This document shows positions 1 through 7,960 of a DNA stretch of 32,149 nucleotides, one piece after another. Numbering within the stretch: the first letter of the stretch is position 1; the number at the start of each line of letters is the position of its first letter. A program made the translations under genes and the position numbers. Under the pieces are notes generated by a model, which saw nothing but the letters and a program-made list of their open reading frames with translations, was not told where the DNA came from and did not search any database. This stretch comes from Alistipes sp. (GTDB lineage: Bacteria > Bacteroidota > Bacteroidia > Bacteroidales > Rikenellaceae), in the NCBI GenBank assembly GCA_017937765.1, contig JAGBCY010000002.1, positions 1 through 32,149 on the forward strand, read 5' to 3'.

Positions 1-162
1 AGATGTGTTAGAGATTTCCATCTTATACACGGGATAGGTTTCGCCGTTCACCTCGATGGTCTCCTTTGTCGAAACGGCGGACCTGCACAAAAACACGTGG
101 TCGTTCGACATATCCTTGAACGCCACTAAACGATAATTCTCCGGATGAATACCCTTTTTCAT
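1..162 (-). CDS. rpmE2: 50S ribosomal protein L31 type B (N-terminal part; runs off the window)
   Basis: Translation of the minus strand from the ATG at 162-160 gives 54 residues beginning MKKGIHPENYR and continuing through VAFKDMSNDHVFL, TKETIEVNGETYP and YKMEISNTS. This is the hallmark N-terminus of L31 type B. The type B form lacks the zinc-binding CxxC cysteines of L31A, and only one cysteine is visible here, so it should be the zinc-independent paralogue. It is a structural protein of the large ribosomal subunit. Roughly the last third of the protein lies beyond position 1. A consensus promoter reading into it sits at 201-231. Confidence 0.93.
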   Translation of the reverse strand, partial: MKKGIHPENYRLVAFKDMSNDHVFLCRSAVSTKETIEVNGETYPVYKMEISNTS

Positions 163-200
163 TTCGTCTTTTTGTTATAATTAAGTACTTAATTCGGGCG

Positions 201-231
201 CAAAGGTAACACTATTTTCGTAAATAGCAAA
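201..231 (-). promoter_or_regulatory. Promoter of rpmE2
   Basis: On the minus strand a TTTG box (231-228) and TACCTTTG (208-201) are separated by 19 bp. This is a perfect match to the Bacteroidetes primary sigma-factor consensus. The predicted start is about 30 nt upstream of the L31 ATG. Confidence 0.8.
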
Positions 232-301
232 CATAACCGCCACTTTTTTATTACACTACAATAAAATTGAACCCCCGAAAAGATTTTTCAGCCGCGTTTT
301 C

Positions 302-332
302 TTGGCTGACTCGAAATTTTGTACTACCTTTG
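302..332 (+). promoter_or_regulatory. Promoter of mqnA
   Basis: TACCTTTG at 325-332 is preceded 20 bp upstream by a partial -33 box (TTG at 302-304). It lies about 80 nt before the mqnA ATG and diverges from the rpmE2 promoter. Confidence 0.6.
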
Positions 333-410
333 CACTGATATGGTGCGCTCGCAATCGAGCGAGCGAGGCTTATGCCAAAGTGTTGAACGAATAATTGTGG
401 ACTATGGACG

Positions 411-1181
411 ATGGCTATCATTCCCAAAATAACAGCTGTGTCGTATCTCAATACGATACCCTTCGTCTATGGACTAAAGCACGCCGATAACCTGCGTGCC
501 GACCTTCTGTTAGCACCACCTGCCGACTGCGCTAAGAACTACATCGAGGGAAGAGCCGACATCGCTCTGCTCCCTGCTGCTGTCGTGCCGCAACTCAAGC
601 AGACAAACATCATCACCGACTACTGCATAGGTGCCGTGGGTCCCGTGCGTACCGTGACGGTTATGTCCAATTCGCCAATCGGCGATGTCAAGCGCATATG
701 GCTCGACCCGCACTCTCGCACCTCGGTGCAGCTGTGTGGATACCTCGCCGAGCATAAGTGGCACATAGCCCCCGAGTGGCTCGAAATGAGGGACTACACC
801 CGTGTTGAGAGCCCTACCCCAGGCGATGCCTTCCTGCTTATCGGCGACCAGGTCTTTGGCTATGAGGGCCGCTTCCGCTACACCTACGACCTTGCCACGG
901 AGTGGCGTGAGGTGACGAAGCTACCCTTCGCCTTTGCCGTGTGGGTAGCACGCAAGGGTGTGTCACTCGAAGTTACCGACGAGCTGCAACGCGCGCTCAC
1001 CTTTGGCGTCGAGCACATATGGGAGGCCATCAACGAGTTGGGCTACACGGGTAGCGATGGTGGCATCACGGCCTACGACTACCTCACGCGCAACATAGAC
1101 TTCATCCTCGACGAGGAGAAACACCGCGCCCTAAAGAAGTTCTGGGACGCGGGCATACGCATAGTTCCCCGATCCTATTAG
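411..1181 (+). CDS. mqnA: Chorismate dehydratase MqnA (futalosine menaquinone pathway)
   Basis: This 256-residue protein has the family signature VSYLNTIPF at residues 10-18 and the periplasmic-binding-protein-like fold typical of MqnA/MqnD. MqnA converts chorismate to 3-(1-carboxyvinyl)benzoate, the first committed step of the futalosine route to menaquinone. The segment ADIALLPAAVVPQL and the nearby GAVGPVRTVTVMS are also family-typical, and the length is slightly short for the family (about 260-290). The ATG at 411 is chosen because it is the first in-frame ATG after the promoter at 302-332; an overlapping ATG at 404 is out of frame. No other menaquinone gene is adjacent, so the pathway genes must be scattered. 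MqnD is a homologue, but the VSYLN motif and N-terminus favour MqnA. Confidence 0.88.
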   Translation: MAIIPKITAVSYLNTIPFVYGLKHADNLRADLLLAPPADCAKNYIEGRADIALLPAAVVPQLKQTNIITDYCIGAVGPVRTVTVMSNSPIGDVKRIWLDPHSRTSVQLCGYLAEHKWHIAPEWLEMRDYTRVESPTPGDAFLLIGDQVFGYEGRFRYTYDLATEWREVTKLPFAFAVWVARKGVSLEVTDELQRALTFGVEHIWEAINELGYTGSDGGITAYDYLTRNIDFILDEEKHRALKKFWDAGIRIVPRSY

Positions 1182-1389
1182 AGAAGCCGCGCCCGCATCC
1201 GCGTCAGGCACAGAGCTAAGCGTCTTGATAAATCCGAGATCCGAACCGAAAGGTACCGAGCCAAGTAGAATAGCCCAGAGCCAAGCACCGAGTTGCACCG
1301 TGCGACTTCTAACCTCCGAAGGGTGGCAATTGCTCAAGCCATCCAAACCCCGCCCAACGGGCAAAGTTGAATAACAAAGAATAAAACTT

Positions 1390-1395
1390 AGGAGG
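1390..1395 (+). promoter_or_regulatory. Strong Shine-Dalgarno of corA
   Basis: AGGAGG lies 4 nt before the ATG at 1400. Bacteroidetes genes usually lack such a site, and no other gene in this window shows one this clear. It fixes the corA start. Confidence 0.7.
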
Positions 1396-1399
1396 AGAT

Positions 1400-2353
1400 A
1401 TGATCACCATCTATCTGAAGCAATACAACAAGATTATCCGTAACGCCGACCCCGACCTCTTCGACGAGCTCGGATTCGACGACATCCTCTGGATCGACCT
1501 CTTGGACCCCTCGATTAAGGAGCAGAAGGCCGTAGAGAACTTTATGGAGCTGAGCCTCCAGACCAAACAGCAGGTCGAGGAGATCGAGTCGACATCTAAA
1601 TACTCGGAGACCGAGAATGCCATAATCTCGAACTCCAACTTCTTCGTACCTCAAGGCGAGTCGTTCACCGTGGAGCCCGTGTCGTTCATCATCTCGAACG
1701 AGGGTGTGCTGGTGTCGATGCGCCAAGCCGAGTTCCGCACGTTTCGCGAGGCGGAGAAGCGTCTGCAGATGAACTACCGTTCATACTCAACTGGTTATCA
1801 CATTCTTATCTCGCTATTGGAGGTACGTATCGACTACGATGCTGACCTTGTTGAGATGGTGGGCAAGCAGGTTGCCACGATGAGCAAGGATATCTCGAGC
1901 GGCTCGAAGATCGACAAGGAGGTGCTCTACCGCATCAACGCCTTGCAGGAGAACACAATGTTGCTGCGCGAGAATATCTTCGACCGCCAGCGAGTGCTGT
2001 CGTCTATTCTCCGTTCGGAACGTTTCCCGAACGATATCTACCCGCGCTTGCAGTTGATGCTCAAGGACGTTAACTCGCTTATCAGCCACGCCGACTTCAG
2101 CTTCCAGCGTCTCGACTACATTCAGGATGCCGCCCTCGGACTTATCAACATCGAGCAGAACGAGATTGTCAAGATCTTCTCGGTGGCTGCAGTAATCTTT
2201 ATGCCCGCGACGCTTGTTGCGAGCCTCTACGGTATGAACTTCAAGTTTATGCCCGAGTTGGAGTGGGAGTATGGATATTTGTGGGCTATCGCGCTGATGC
2301 TTATCGTATCGGGTCTAACGTTCTGGTTCTTCAAGTTTATGAAGTGGCTGTAA
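1400..2353 (+). CDS. corA: Magnesium/cobalt transporter CorA family
   Basis: The 317-residue protein has a long charged, helical cytoplasmic domain and two C-terminal membrane helices (about 258-278 and 294-312). The diagnostic YGMN signature is at residues 277-280, at the end of the first helix. CorA is a pentameric inner-membrane channel for Mg2+, and sometimes Co2+ or Ni2+. The C-terminus carries the usual basic end after the second helix (FFKFMKWL). It stands alone: no promoter box was found in the preceding 218 bp, and a strong hairpin terminator follows 20 nt after the stop. Length and motif position are normal for the family. Some CorA-fold proteins transport Zn2+ (ZntB), and the substrate cannot be fixed from sequence alone. 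Confidence 0.93.
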   Translation: MITIYLKQYNKIIRNADPDLFDELGFDDILWIDLLDPSIKEQKAVENFMELSLQTKQQVEEIESTSKYSETENAIISNSNFFVPQGESFTVEPVSFIISNEGVLVSMRQAEFRTFREAEKRLQMNYRSYSTGYHILISLLEVRIDYDADLVEMVGKQVATMSKDISSGSKIDKEVLYRINALQENTMLLRENIFDRQRVLSSILRSERFPNDIYPRLQLMLKDVNSLISHADFSFQRLDYIQDAALGLINIEQNEIVKIFSVAAVIFMPATLVASLYGMNFKFMPELEWEYGYLWAIALMLIVSGLTFWFFKFMKWL

Positions 2354-2373
2354 ACCAGTGTATTAATAACAAC

Positions 2374-2400
2374 AAAGCGCGGACCTGTGGTCCGCGCTTT
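2374..2400. terminator. Bidirectional hairpin terminator between corA and the minus-strand lipoprotein
   Basis: A perfect 12-bp stem (2374-2385 with 2389-2400) closes a 3-nt loop. The A/T ends of the stem supply a short U-run in both directions. It sits 20 nt after the corA stop and 28 nt after the stop of the convergent gene at 2429. Confidence 0.85.
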
Positions 2401-2428
2401 GTTTATTCCAGCCCCCCTTCTCGAGCGA

Positions 2429-2848
2429 TTACTCCTCCTCTACCGAGTAGACGTAGCACTCATCGCCGATGCGTAGCACGAGTTCGAAGCCCGTATCGGG
2501 TACAGCGATCTCGATACGATCGCCCTCAAAGAGGTAGCCAACCTCCTCAGCCGTAAGCATATCGCGGATGATAACCTCAGCCGCCGACACGCTCTCGGCC
2601 AACTGCACCGAAAGAGCACCACCACGCGTCCACTCTACCCTCTCGATAATTCGCGGGCGCGGCAACTTTGTCGTTGGCACTATCGGGCGACGCTTGATGG
2701 GCACCGTCGGTTTTCCGGGTTTAGCGGGTTTATCAGGGTCGGAATTATTACTACTACCATCCTCTATTAAGTCCATTTCACTACACCCCCACATTAAGAG
2801 AGCCGTCGCAACAGTAGATATATATATAAGGTATCGTCTCATAATCAT
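2429..2848 (-). CDS. Small lipoprotein of unknown function, coupled to the TPR regulator
   Basis: This 139-residue protein starts at the ATG at 2848, which overlaps the TGA of the upstream gene by one base (TGATG), so the two are translationally coupled. A GTG three bases earlier is possible but less likely. The N-terminus is a lipoprotein signal peptide ending in the lipobox LMWGC (Cys22). An Asp/Ser/Pro/Lys-rich linker with PDKPAKPGKPTVP follows. A C-terminal domain of about 70 residues (from RIIERVEWTRGG) looks all-beta, ends in an acidic tail, and may be a short Ig-like or beta-sandwich module. I do not recognise the family. The coupling suggests it works with the TPR/HTH protein, perhaps as an envelope partner; that is inference. 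Confidence 0.8.
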   Translation of the reverse strand: MIMRRYLIYISTVATALLMWGCSEMDLIEDGSSNNSDPDKPAKPGKPTVPIKRRPIVPTTKLPRPRIIERVEWTRGGALSVQLAESVSAAEVIIRDMLTAEEVGYLFEGDRIEIAVPDTGFELVLRIGDECYVYSVEEE

Positions 2849-4551
2849 CACTTTTCCGAGAGGGCCTCGAGAAGCTGCTCCGCACCCTCGGCACCCGAAT
2901 TCTTAATCTTGTGTTTAATGTTATATCGTATCTTCGACACCGACACAGGGTCGCTATCAATAAAAATCGCAATCGCACGGTTCGAGAATCCCGCAAAGAC
3001 ATATATCGACACACGTCTATCGCGCTCGCTAATCTTTGGCAGCGCAGCGTCAAGCAACTCGATGAGTCCTCCGCGATACATATTCACCGCAGCCTCCAAC
3101 TCGGCGATACGCTCCGAGTCATTCTTGATGGCATCAATCGTCTGCGACAACTTGTTAAATACCATACTCTTATGTCGCGACGAGCCGCTATGCTCGTAGT
3201 ATGTCTCGCATAGTTCGTTGAGCTCCACAAACCTATCGCGATAGAGCGCGCCTACGCTCTGCGCCATCTCCTCAGGTAGCGCGCGAAGCGTGAGTTGCAG
3301 CTCGCTCACCGTCTCCACGTACTGCGCAATCTCACGATTCTTACGCCTAAGCCTATACCACGCAAAGAGAATAATCGCCACAACCACTATCGCCACAACA
3401 ATGAATATCACAGCGTTACGCTCAGCAATAAGTTCTCTTTCGCGACGCTCGGCACGTAGGTTGCGCTGCAACATCTCCACCTCGACGTTGAGCACCGGCT
3501 GCTCCAACACCTCGAGCATCAGTCTATCCTGCGCGTGTTTACTACGCTCCTGCCAGATGAGAGCCTGCTCCGTATTTCCCGCATTGCGGTAGATTATATA
3601 TCGGGCATACTCAACATCTGCCCACTCGTTATCCTCCATAGTCCCGGCCTCCTTGACAAGCGCGAGAGCCTCTTCCACACGTCCCTGCCGCGAGAGGACC
3701 ATAGCCCTCACTGCGTGATAGTGCGCCTGTCCAAAGAGCAAGACATCGTGTTCCTCGAAGGTCGCAAGGAATTGGCTACAAGCCTTATAATCATCGCGAT
3801 AGATAGAAAGGTCGAGCAGTTCGTGCAACACACCGCACTCAAACTCGCGATTTCCTTCGGCCACGGCGTAGTCCAACGCCTCGAGCAGCACCTCCTCCGC
3901 ACGATCAAACTCGCGCAGTTGGATAAGCATACCGCCCATATCGTAGTCGAGGCTCGCACAATGATAGCCCAACCCCTCAGCCGCGAAGCACTCCTTAGCC
4001 CTCGCATACTCCTCTAAGGCGTTGGCAAAGAGGCAACCCTCACTATATATATCACCTTTCGTTCGATAGAGAAGTCCACGCAAGCGACCATCATTCGCTG
4101 CGTCGATCGACTCCTCGGCCTCGAGCAACGCCACCATAGCCTCAGCCAAACGGCCATCACCCGCAGCCACAAGGGCGCACTGTACAAGAGCACGAGCACG
4201 CTCAGCGTGGTTGTCGCTCTCAAGATAGTAGGCCATCATCGGACGCGCCAACGAGTCCGACGCAATATCAATATAATTATAGTAGCACACCTCGCTGCAA
4301 ACAAGGGCATAGCGTGCACGGCTGCCATCAGCGCGGAAGTCGTCGAGCGACACGCTGTGGATAAGTTCCAACGCCTCCTCCGGGTTCTCAATTCGCAGCC
4401 TCTCGGCCTCGTTGACACGCTCCATTGCCTCGCGCTCCGATCCACAACCCGCACTCATCGCAGCCACCACCACGGCAACAGCCACGGCAACGCCGTTGCG
4501 CCAGTTACCGAAGAATCGCTCCTTGCGCCACTCTCTTAGCCAAAATCTCAT
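2848..4551 (-). CDS. TPR-containing transmembrane regulator with C-terminal HTH
   Basis: The protein has 567 residues from the ATG at 4551. An upstream TTG at 4584 is rejected because it lies inside the -7 promoter box. The N-terminus has a hydrophobic signal segment (20-34) ending in a lipobox-like SAGC (Cys36). About 330 residues of helical TPR-type repeats follow (AERLRIENPEEALELI, RAKECFAAEGLGYHCASLDYD and similar). A membrane helix lies near 377-398 (VIFIVVAIVVVAII), then a coiled linker. The C-terminal segment, about 514-560, resembles a LuxR-type helix-turn-helix (SERDRRVSIYVFAGFSNRAIAIFI...). The architecture implies a periplasmic TPR sensor linked through the membrane to a cytoplasmic DNA-binding domain, as in other Bacteroidetes TPR regulators. 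A consensus promoter lies immediately upstream, and a small lipoprotein gene is coupled downstream. The target genes are unknown. Confidence 0.8.
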   Translation of the reverse strand: MRFWLREWRKERFFGNWRNGVAVAVAVVVAAMSAGCGSEREAMERVNEAERLRIENPEEALELIHSVSLDDFRADGSRARYALVCSEVCYYNYIDIASDSLARPMMAYYLESDNHAERARALVQCALVAAGDGRLAEAMVALLEAEESIDAANDGRLRGLLYRTKGDIYSEGCLFANALEEYARAKECFAAEGLGYHCASLDYDMGGMLIQLREFDRAEEVLLEALDYAVAEGNREFECGVLHELLDLSIYRDDYKACSQFLATFEEHDVLLFGQAHYHAVRAMVLSRQGRVEEALALVKEAGTMEDNEWADVEYARYIIYRNAGNTEQALIWQERSKHAQDRLMLEVLEQPVLNVEVEMLQRNLRAERRERELIAERNAVIFIVVAIVVVAIILFAWYRLRRKNREIAQYVETVSELQLTLRALPEEMAQSVGALYRDRFVELNELCETYYEHSGSSRHKSMVFNKLSQTIDAIKNDSERIAELEAAVNMYRGGLIELLDAALPKISERDRRVSIYVFAGFSNRAIAIFIDSDPVSVSKIRYNIKHKIKNSGAEGAEQLLEALSEK

Positions 4552-4581
4552 AGTCACGCTGATAATGATGTATTCGTTTTG

Positions 4582-4612
4582 CAAATATACACATTTATTC
4601 TATAAACACAAA
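4582..4612 (-). promoter_or_regulatory. Promoter of the TPR regulator operon
   Basis: A TTTG box (4612-4609 on minus) and TATATTTG (4589-4582) are separated by 19 bp, a full Bacteroidetes consensus. The predicted start near 4575 leaves a leader of about 24 nt before the ATG at 4551. A second TACTTTTG-like match at 4658-4651 has no -33 partner. Confidence 0.8.
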
Positions 4613-4729
4613 AAAAAGAGTATCTAAGCCCGGATACCCCACTCCGCACGCAAAAGTACGGGGCCACATAAAAATGAAAAGTTTTTAGAAATTATTTAAA
4701 TTTTAAGGATAATTTACAAAATATTTTAT

Positions 4730-4737
4730 TATCTTTG
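4730..4737 (+). promoter_or_regulatory. Promoter -7 box of the ROK gene
   Basis: TATCTTTG lies 13 nt before the ATG at 4751. No good -33 box is seen at 19-21 bp spacing. The leader would be very short, so translation could start at 4751 or at the next in-frame ATG, 4766. Confidence 0.55.
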
Positions 4738-4750
4738 TGTAACGATTTAA

Positions 4751-5995
4751 ATGTTTGCACGAAAAATGACATCACTGGCCAAGTTTTTTAATATTGATGC
4801 CGACGAGACACTCAAGGGCATCACCCACAAGAATAACATTCTGAAGCGCAACATCATAGCATATATGGCGCTCAACGGAGAATGTACCCTCTCGGAGCTC
4901 ACGCGCGAGTTACACATCAGCGTGCCTACGATGACAAAGCTCGTTCAAGAGCTTGTCGACGATCTTATCGTCATCGACCTCGGTAAGGTTGAAACCCCCG
5001 GCGGCCGCCGACCTAATGTCTTCGGTCTGGCCAACTCGGCCATCTACTTTGCAGGCATCAACGTCGGCCGCGACCATATGACCTATGTTGTTACCGATCT
5101 GCAGAACAACGTCATCAGCGAGCGCACCGACAACACCTTCGAACTCGTCGACCGACCTCAGTGCCTCGAGCGCATCTGCCAAAATATCGAGACCTTCGTT
5201 GCCGACTGCGGCATTGACCGAGAGAAGATTCTCGGCGTAGGTGTCTCGATGGTGGGCCGCGTGAACCCCGAGACCGGCCGCTCGTACAAGTACTTCACCT
5301 CGAGCGAGGAGTCACTCACCGACATCATCTCGTCGCGCATCGGCATCCGCGTAATGCTCGAGAACGACACCCGCGCACGCTGCTATGCGGAGTACACCAC
5401 GGGTAAGTCGAAGAACGAGAGCAACGTTCTCTATCTACATATGGGTCGCGGCGTGGCTATCGGCATCGTCATCGACGGTAAGCTCTACTACGGTAAGAAT
5501 GGCTTTGCTGGCGAGTTCGGCCACATCCCATTCTTCGACAATGAGATAATCTGCGCCTGCGGCAAGAAGGGCTGTCTGGAGACCGAGGTGTCGGGTATCG
5601 CCATAGAGGATAAGATCGTGAAGCTGATCAAGAATGGCGTAAACACACGCCTCAGAGATATGTACGACCGTGGCGAGAGCATCCACATCAACGACATCAT
5701 CGCCGCAGCACGTAACGACGACAACCTCTCAATCGAGCTTATCGAGGAGGCAGGCGAGAAGGTCGGCAAGGCCGTCGCTTTCCTTATCAACACCTTCAAC
5801 CCCGAGACCGTCATCGTGGGTGGCAACCTCGCGCAAGCAGGTGAGTATCTGATGCTTCCGCTCAAGTCATCGACGAGCAAATACTCGCTGAACCTCGTGT
5901 ATAAGGATACCAAGTTCCGCGTCTCGAAGATGAGCGACAGTGCCAACGCCTGGGGCGTTGCGATGCTTATCCGCAACAAGATTATCGGCCTTTAG
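4751..5995 (+). CDS. ROK family transcriptional regulator/sugar kinase (NagC/XylR type)
   Basis: The 414-residue protein has an N-terminal winged HTH (about 25-85; LKRNIIAYMALNGECTLSELTRELHISVPTMTKLV). A ROK domain follows, with the phosphate-binding start FAGINVGRDHMTYVV and the ROK zinc site: His258 in GEFGHIPF, then Cys268, Cys270 and Cys275 in CACGKKGC. ROK proteins with an HTH are usually repressors that sense sugars or sugar phosphates, and some also phosphorylate sugars. The motif MLENDTRARCYAEY (around residues 202-215) carries the END triad expected around the catalytic Asp, so sugar binding or kinase activity may be retained. A GNAT acetyltransferase gene follows one base after the stop, so the two are co-transcribed. 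The sugar and target genes cannot be named from this window. Confidence 0.88.
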   Translation: MFARKMTSLAKFFNIDADETLKGITHKNNILKRNIIAYMALNGECTLSELTRELHISVPTMTKLVQELVDDLIVIDLGKVETPGGRRPNVFGLANSAIYFAGINVGRDHMTYVVTDLQNNVISERTDNTFELVDRPQCLERICQNIETFVADCGIDREKILGVGVSMVGRVNPETGRSYKYFTSSEESLTDIISSRIGIRVMLENDTRARCYAEYTTGKSKNESNVLYLHMGRGVAIGIVIDGKLYYGKNGFAGEFGHIPFFDNEIICACGKKGCLETEVSGIAIEDKIVKLIKNGVNTRLRDMYDRGESIHINDIIAAARNDDNLSIELIEEAGEKVGKAVAFLINTFNPETVIVGGNLAQAGEYLMLPLKSSTSKYSLNLVYKDTKFRVSKMSDSANAWGVAMLIRNKIIGL

Positions 5996-5996
5996 T

Positions 5997-6515
5997 ATGC
6001 CAGCACCGTCGCAAGATAACTGCCGCCTTCGAGCCCTCGAGCCCTCGGACCTTGAGCTCGTCTACCTCTGGGAGAACGACCCCGAGGTGTGGCGCGTGAG
6101 TGGAACCATCACCCCCATCTCGCGCGAACGTCTCGCACGCTTCATCGAGGAGCAGAACTACGACCTATACGCCACACGTCAAATGCGATTAATCATTGAG
6201 AGTGAAGGTATTGCCGTGGGCACGTTGGATATTCTCGACTTCGATCCTCATCACCGTCGCTTCGGCATCGGCATACTCATATACGCAACCTCGGACCGAC
6301 ACAGAGGCTACGCGCGCTACGCCATCGAGACCATCAAAGGCTATGCACGCGACACCCTCGGTCTGCATCAGATATGGGCGACGATTGCTGCGGATAACAC
6401 GCCGAGCATCGCCCTTTTCGAGAGCTCGGGTTTCACGCTCACGGGTCGTCGGCAGGAGTGGCTTCGCCGTGGCGATACCTACATCGACGAGCTTGAGTAC
6501 CAGTTTCTACTCTAA
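5997..6515 (+). CDS. GNAT family N-acetyltransferase (RimJ/SpeG-like)
   Basis: The 172-residue protein starts at the ATG at 5997, one base after the ROK stop. The longer reading frame from 5940 would overlap ROK and adds no family-like sequence. It begins with the RimJ-type pattern CRLRALEPSDLELVYLWENDPEVW. The acetyl-CoA-binding motif A is around residues 87-106 (GIGILIYATSDRHRGYARYA), and the final strand-helix NTPSIALFESSGFTLTGRR is typical of GNATs. It transfers an acetyl group from acetyl-CoA to an amine; the acceptor could be a protein N-terminus, a polyamine or an amino sugar. The context with a ROK regulator makes an amino-sugar role possible, but nothing shows it. Confidence 0.85.
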   Translation: MPAPSQDNCRLRALEPSDLELVYLWENDPEVWRVSGTITPISRERLARFIEEQNYDLYATRQMRLIIESEGIAVGTLDILDFDPHHRRFGIGILIYATSDRHRGYARYAIETIKGYARDTLGLHQIWATIAADNTPSIALFESSGFTLTGRRQEWLRRGDTYIDELEYQFLL

Positions 6516-6533
6516 ACCATACCACACATATCT

Positions 6534-6564
6534 CAGGGGCAGCACTTTTAGGGTGCTGCCTCTG
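6534..6564 (+). terminator. Hairpin after the ROK-GNAT operon
   Basis: A 12-bp stem (6534-6545 with 6553-6564, one G-U pair) encloses a 7-nt loop, 19 nt after the GNAT stop. No U-tract follows, so intrinsic termination is plausible but not certain. Confidence 0.55.
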
Positions 6565-6641
6565 ACACGCTATGCATCCCGCCACACCACTGATATATAG
6601 ATATATATAGTAAGATATAACAGCAATGGCCGCACATCAAT

Positions 6642-6672
6642 TTTGCAGTTTAAGAAATTATATGTACTTTTG
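6642..6672 (+). promoter_or_regulatory. Promoter of fabD
   Basis: TTTG (6642-6645) and TACTTTTG (6665-6672) are separated by 19 bp, the Bacteroidetes consensus. The leader to the fabD ATG is about 53 nt. Confidence 0.78.
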
Positions 6673-6731
6673 CGCGATTTAGGATAGAGTTTAACCCGTA
6701 GGACCAATCGTCTTACACAATATTTAAGATA

Positions 6732-7613
6732 ATGAAACACGCATACGTTTTTCCCGGTCAGGGATCACAGGCCGTTGGTATGGGCAAGGATATCTACGAT
6801 AACGTGCCCGAGGCGAAGGAGTTGTTCGAGAAGGCTAACGAGATCCTCGGCTTCCGTATCACAGATATTATGTTTGCCGGCACCCCCGAGGAGCTCAAGC
6901 AGACAAAGGTAACACAGCCCGCCGTATTTCTCCACTCGGTAATCCTCGCTAAGGCCCTCGGCATCAAGCCCGATGGCGTTGCAGGGCACTCGCTCGGCGA
7001 GTTCTCGGCGTTGGTTGCGGCTGGTGCCCTCTCGTTCGAGGACGGTCTGAAGCTCGTATCAAAGCGCGCTATGGCTATGCAGAAGTGCTGCGAGCAGCAG
7101 CCTGGTGGTATGGCTGCAGTTCTCGGCTTGGACGATAAGACCGTCGAGGATGTATGTGCATCGGTTGATGGCGTTGTTGTTGGTGCTAACTACAACTGCC
7201 CCGGTCAGCTCGTAATCTCTGGCGCGAATGCCGCAGTAGACGAGGCTTGCGAGAAGCTCAAGGCAGCTGGTGCCCGCCGTGCTCTGCGTCTCCCTGTGGG
7301 CGGAGCTTTCCACTCTCCGCTTATGGAGCCTGCACGTCAGGAGCTCGAGGCAGCCATAGCCGAGGCAGAGTTTATGACGCCTACGTGCCCTGTATATCAG
7401 AACGTTGACGCTAAGCCCTACACCGATGCTGAGACCATCAAGAAGAACCTTATCGCACAGCTCACAGCTCCCGTGCGCTGGACTCAGATCGTGGAGAATA
7501 TGATCGCCGACGACTTTACAGCCTTTACCGAGGTAGGTCCTGGCAACGTACTTCAAGGCCTTGTATCGAAGGTTAGCCGCGAGGTAACTGCCGAGTCGAA
7601 GTCGACATTGTAA
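6732..7613 (+). CDS. fabD: Malonyl-CoA:ACP transacylase FabD
   Basis: The 293-residue protein begins with FPGQGSQAVGMG. It carries the nucleophile motif GHSLGE with catalytic Ser87, and the catalytic His194 in GGAFHSPLM. FabD moves the malonyl group from CoA to acyl carrier protein to feed fatty-acid elongation in the cytoplasm. Length and motif spacing are normal for a stand-alone FabD. It is monocistronic here, with its own consensus promoter and a hairpin downstream, and is not in a fab cluster. Confidence 0.96.
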   Translation: MKHAYVFPGQGSQAVGMGKDIYDNVPEAKELFEKANEILGFRITDIMFAGTPEELKQTKVTQPAVFLHSVILAKALGIKPDGVAGHSLGEFSALVAAGALSFEDGLKLVSKRAMAMQKCCEQQPGGMAAVLGLDDKTVEDVCASVDGVVVGANYNCPGQLVISGANAAVDEACEKLKAAGARRALRLPVGGAFHSPLMEPARQELEAAIAEAEFMTPTCPVYQNVDAKPYTDAETIKKNLIAQLTAPVRWTQIVENMIADDFTAFTEVGPGNVLQGLVSKVSREVTAESKSTL

Positions 7614-7636
7614 TCGGACAATAGGAGTCGTATACA

Positions 7637-7675
7637 AATTATGGGCTGTGTCACAATAGGATATGGCCCATAATT
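7637..7675 (+). other. Inverted repeat downstream of fabD
   Basis: A perfect 10-bp inverted repeat (7637-7646 with 7666-7675) has a 19-nt loop and lies 24 nt after the fabD stop. There is no U-tract, so it could be a weak terminator or a 3' stabilising structure. Apart from this and the next promoter, the 7614-7960 gap holds nothing recognisable. Confidence 0.5.
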
Positions 7676-7781
7676 CGCATAGGTGAAAAATGATAATGGA
7701 TGAAAATCGCATTTAAAAAAGTTCACAAAGAGGGATGATTAAAAAAATCTATCACTTTTTATGAAATTTTATTGAAAAATG

Positions 7782-7812
7782 TTTGCTATTTAATATAAAT
7801 TTTCTACCTTTG
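7782..7812 (+). promoter_or_regulatory. Promoter of the DUF3575/fimbrillin-like operon
   Basis: TTTG (7782-7785) and TACCTTTG (7805-7812) are separated by 19 bp. The predicted start is near 7819, giving a leader of about 140 nt before the preferred ATG at 7961. Confidence 0.8.
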
Positions 7813-7960
7813 CAGTGTTAAGCGCTGGGATTGGATTTGTGTCTGCTTTGTTTTTAAATGCTTATCGCCTATGTGAGTAGGTATGAATTTGACACATCAA
7901 AGCACCGAATCACACACTCAACGTATTAAGAATAAGACAATTAACATCACCGACAAACGG

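Noticed and set aside
251-451. 66-codon minus-strand ORF over the mqnA promoter
   Set aside because: It overlaps the rpmE2/mqnA divergent promoter region and the mqnA start, and has no family-like sequence.
1182-1399. A tRNA or small gene in the mqnA-corA gap
   Set aside because: No cloverleaf or plausible coding frame could be assembled. The 1131-1364 minus frame overlaps mqnA and has no supporting features.
4552-4584. Upstream TTG start for the TPR regulator
   Set aside because: It lies within the consensus -7 box (4582-4589) and upstream of the predicted transcription start.
7883-7960. Upstream ATG start for the DUF3575 protein
   Set aside because: It would put 26 polar residues before a normal signal peptide. 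The ATG at 7961 gives a proper signal start.
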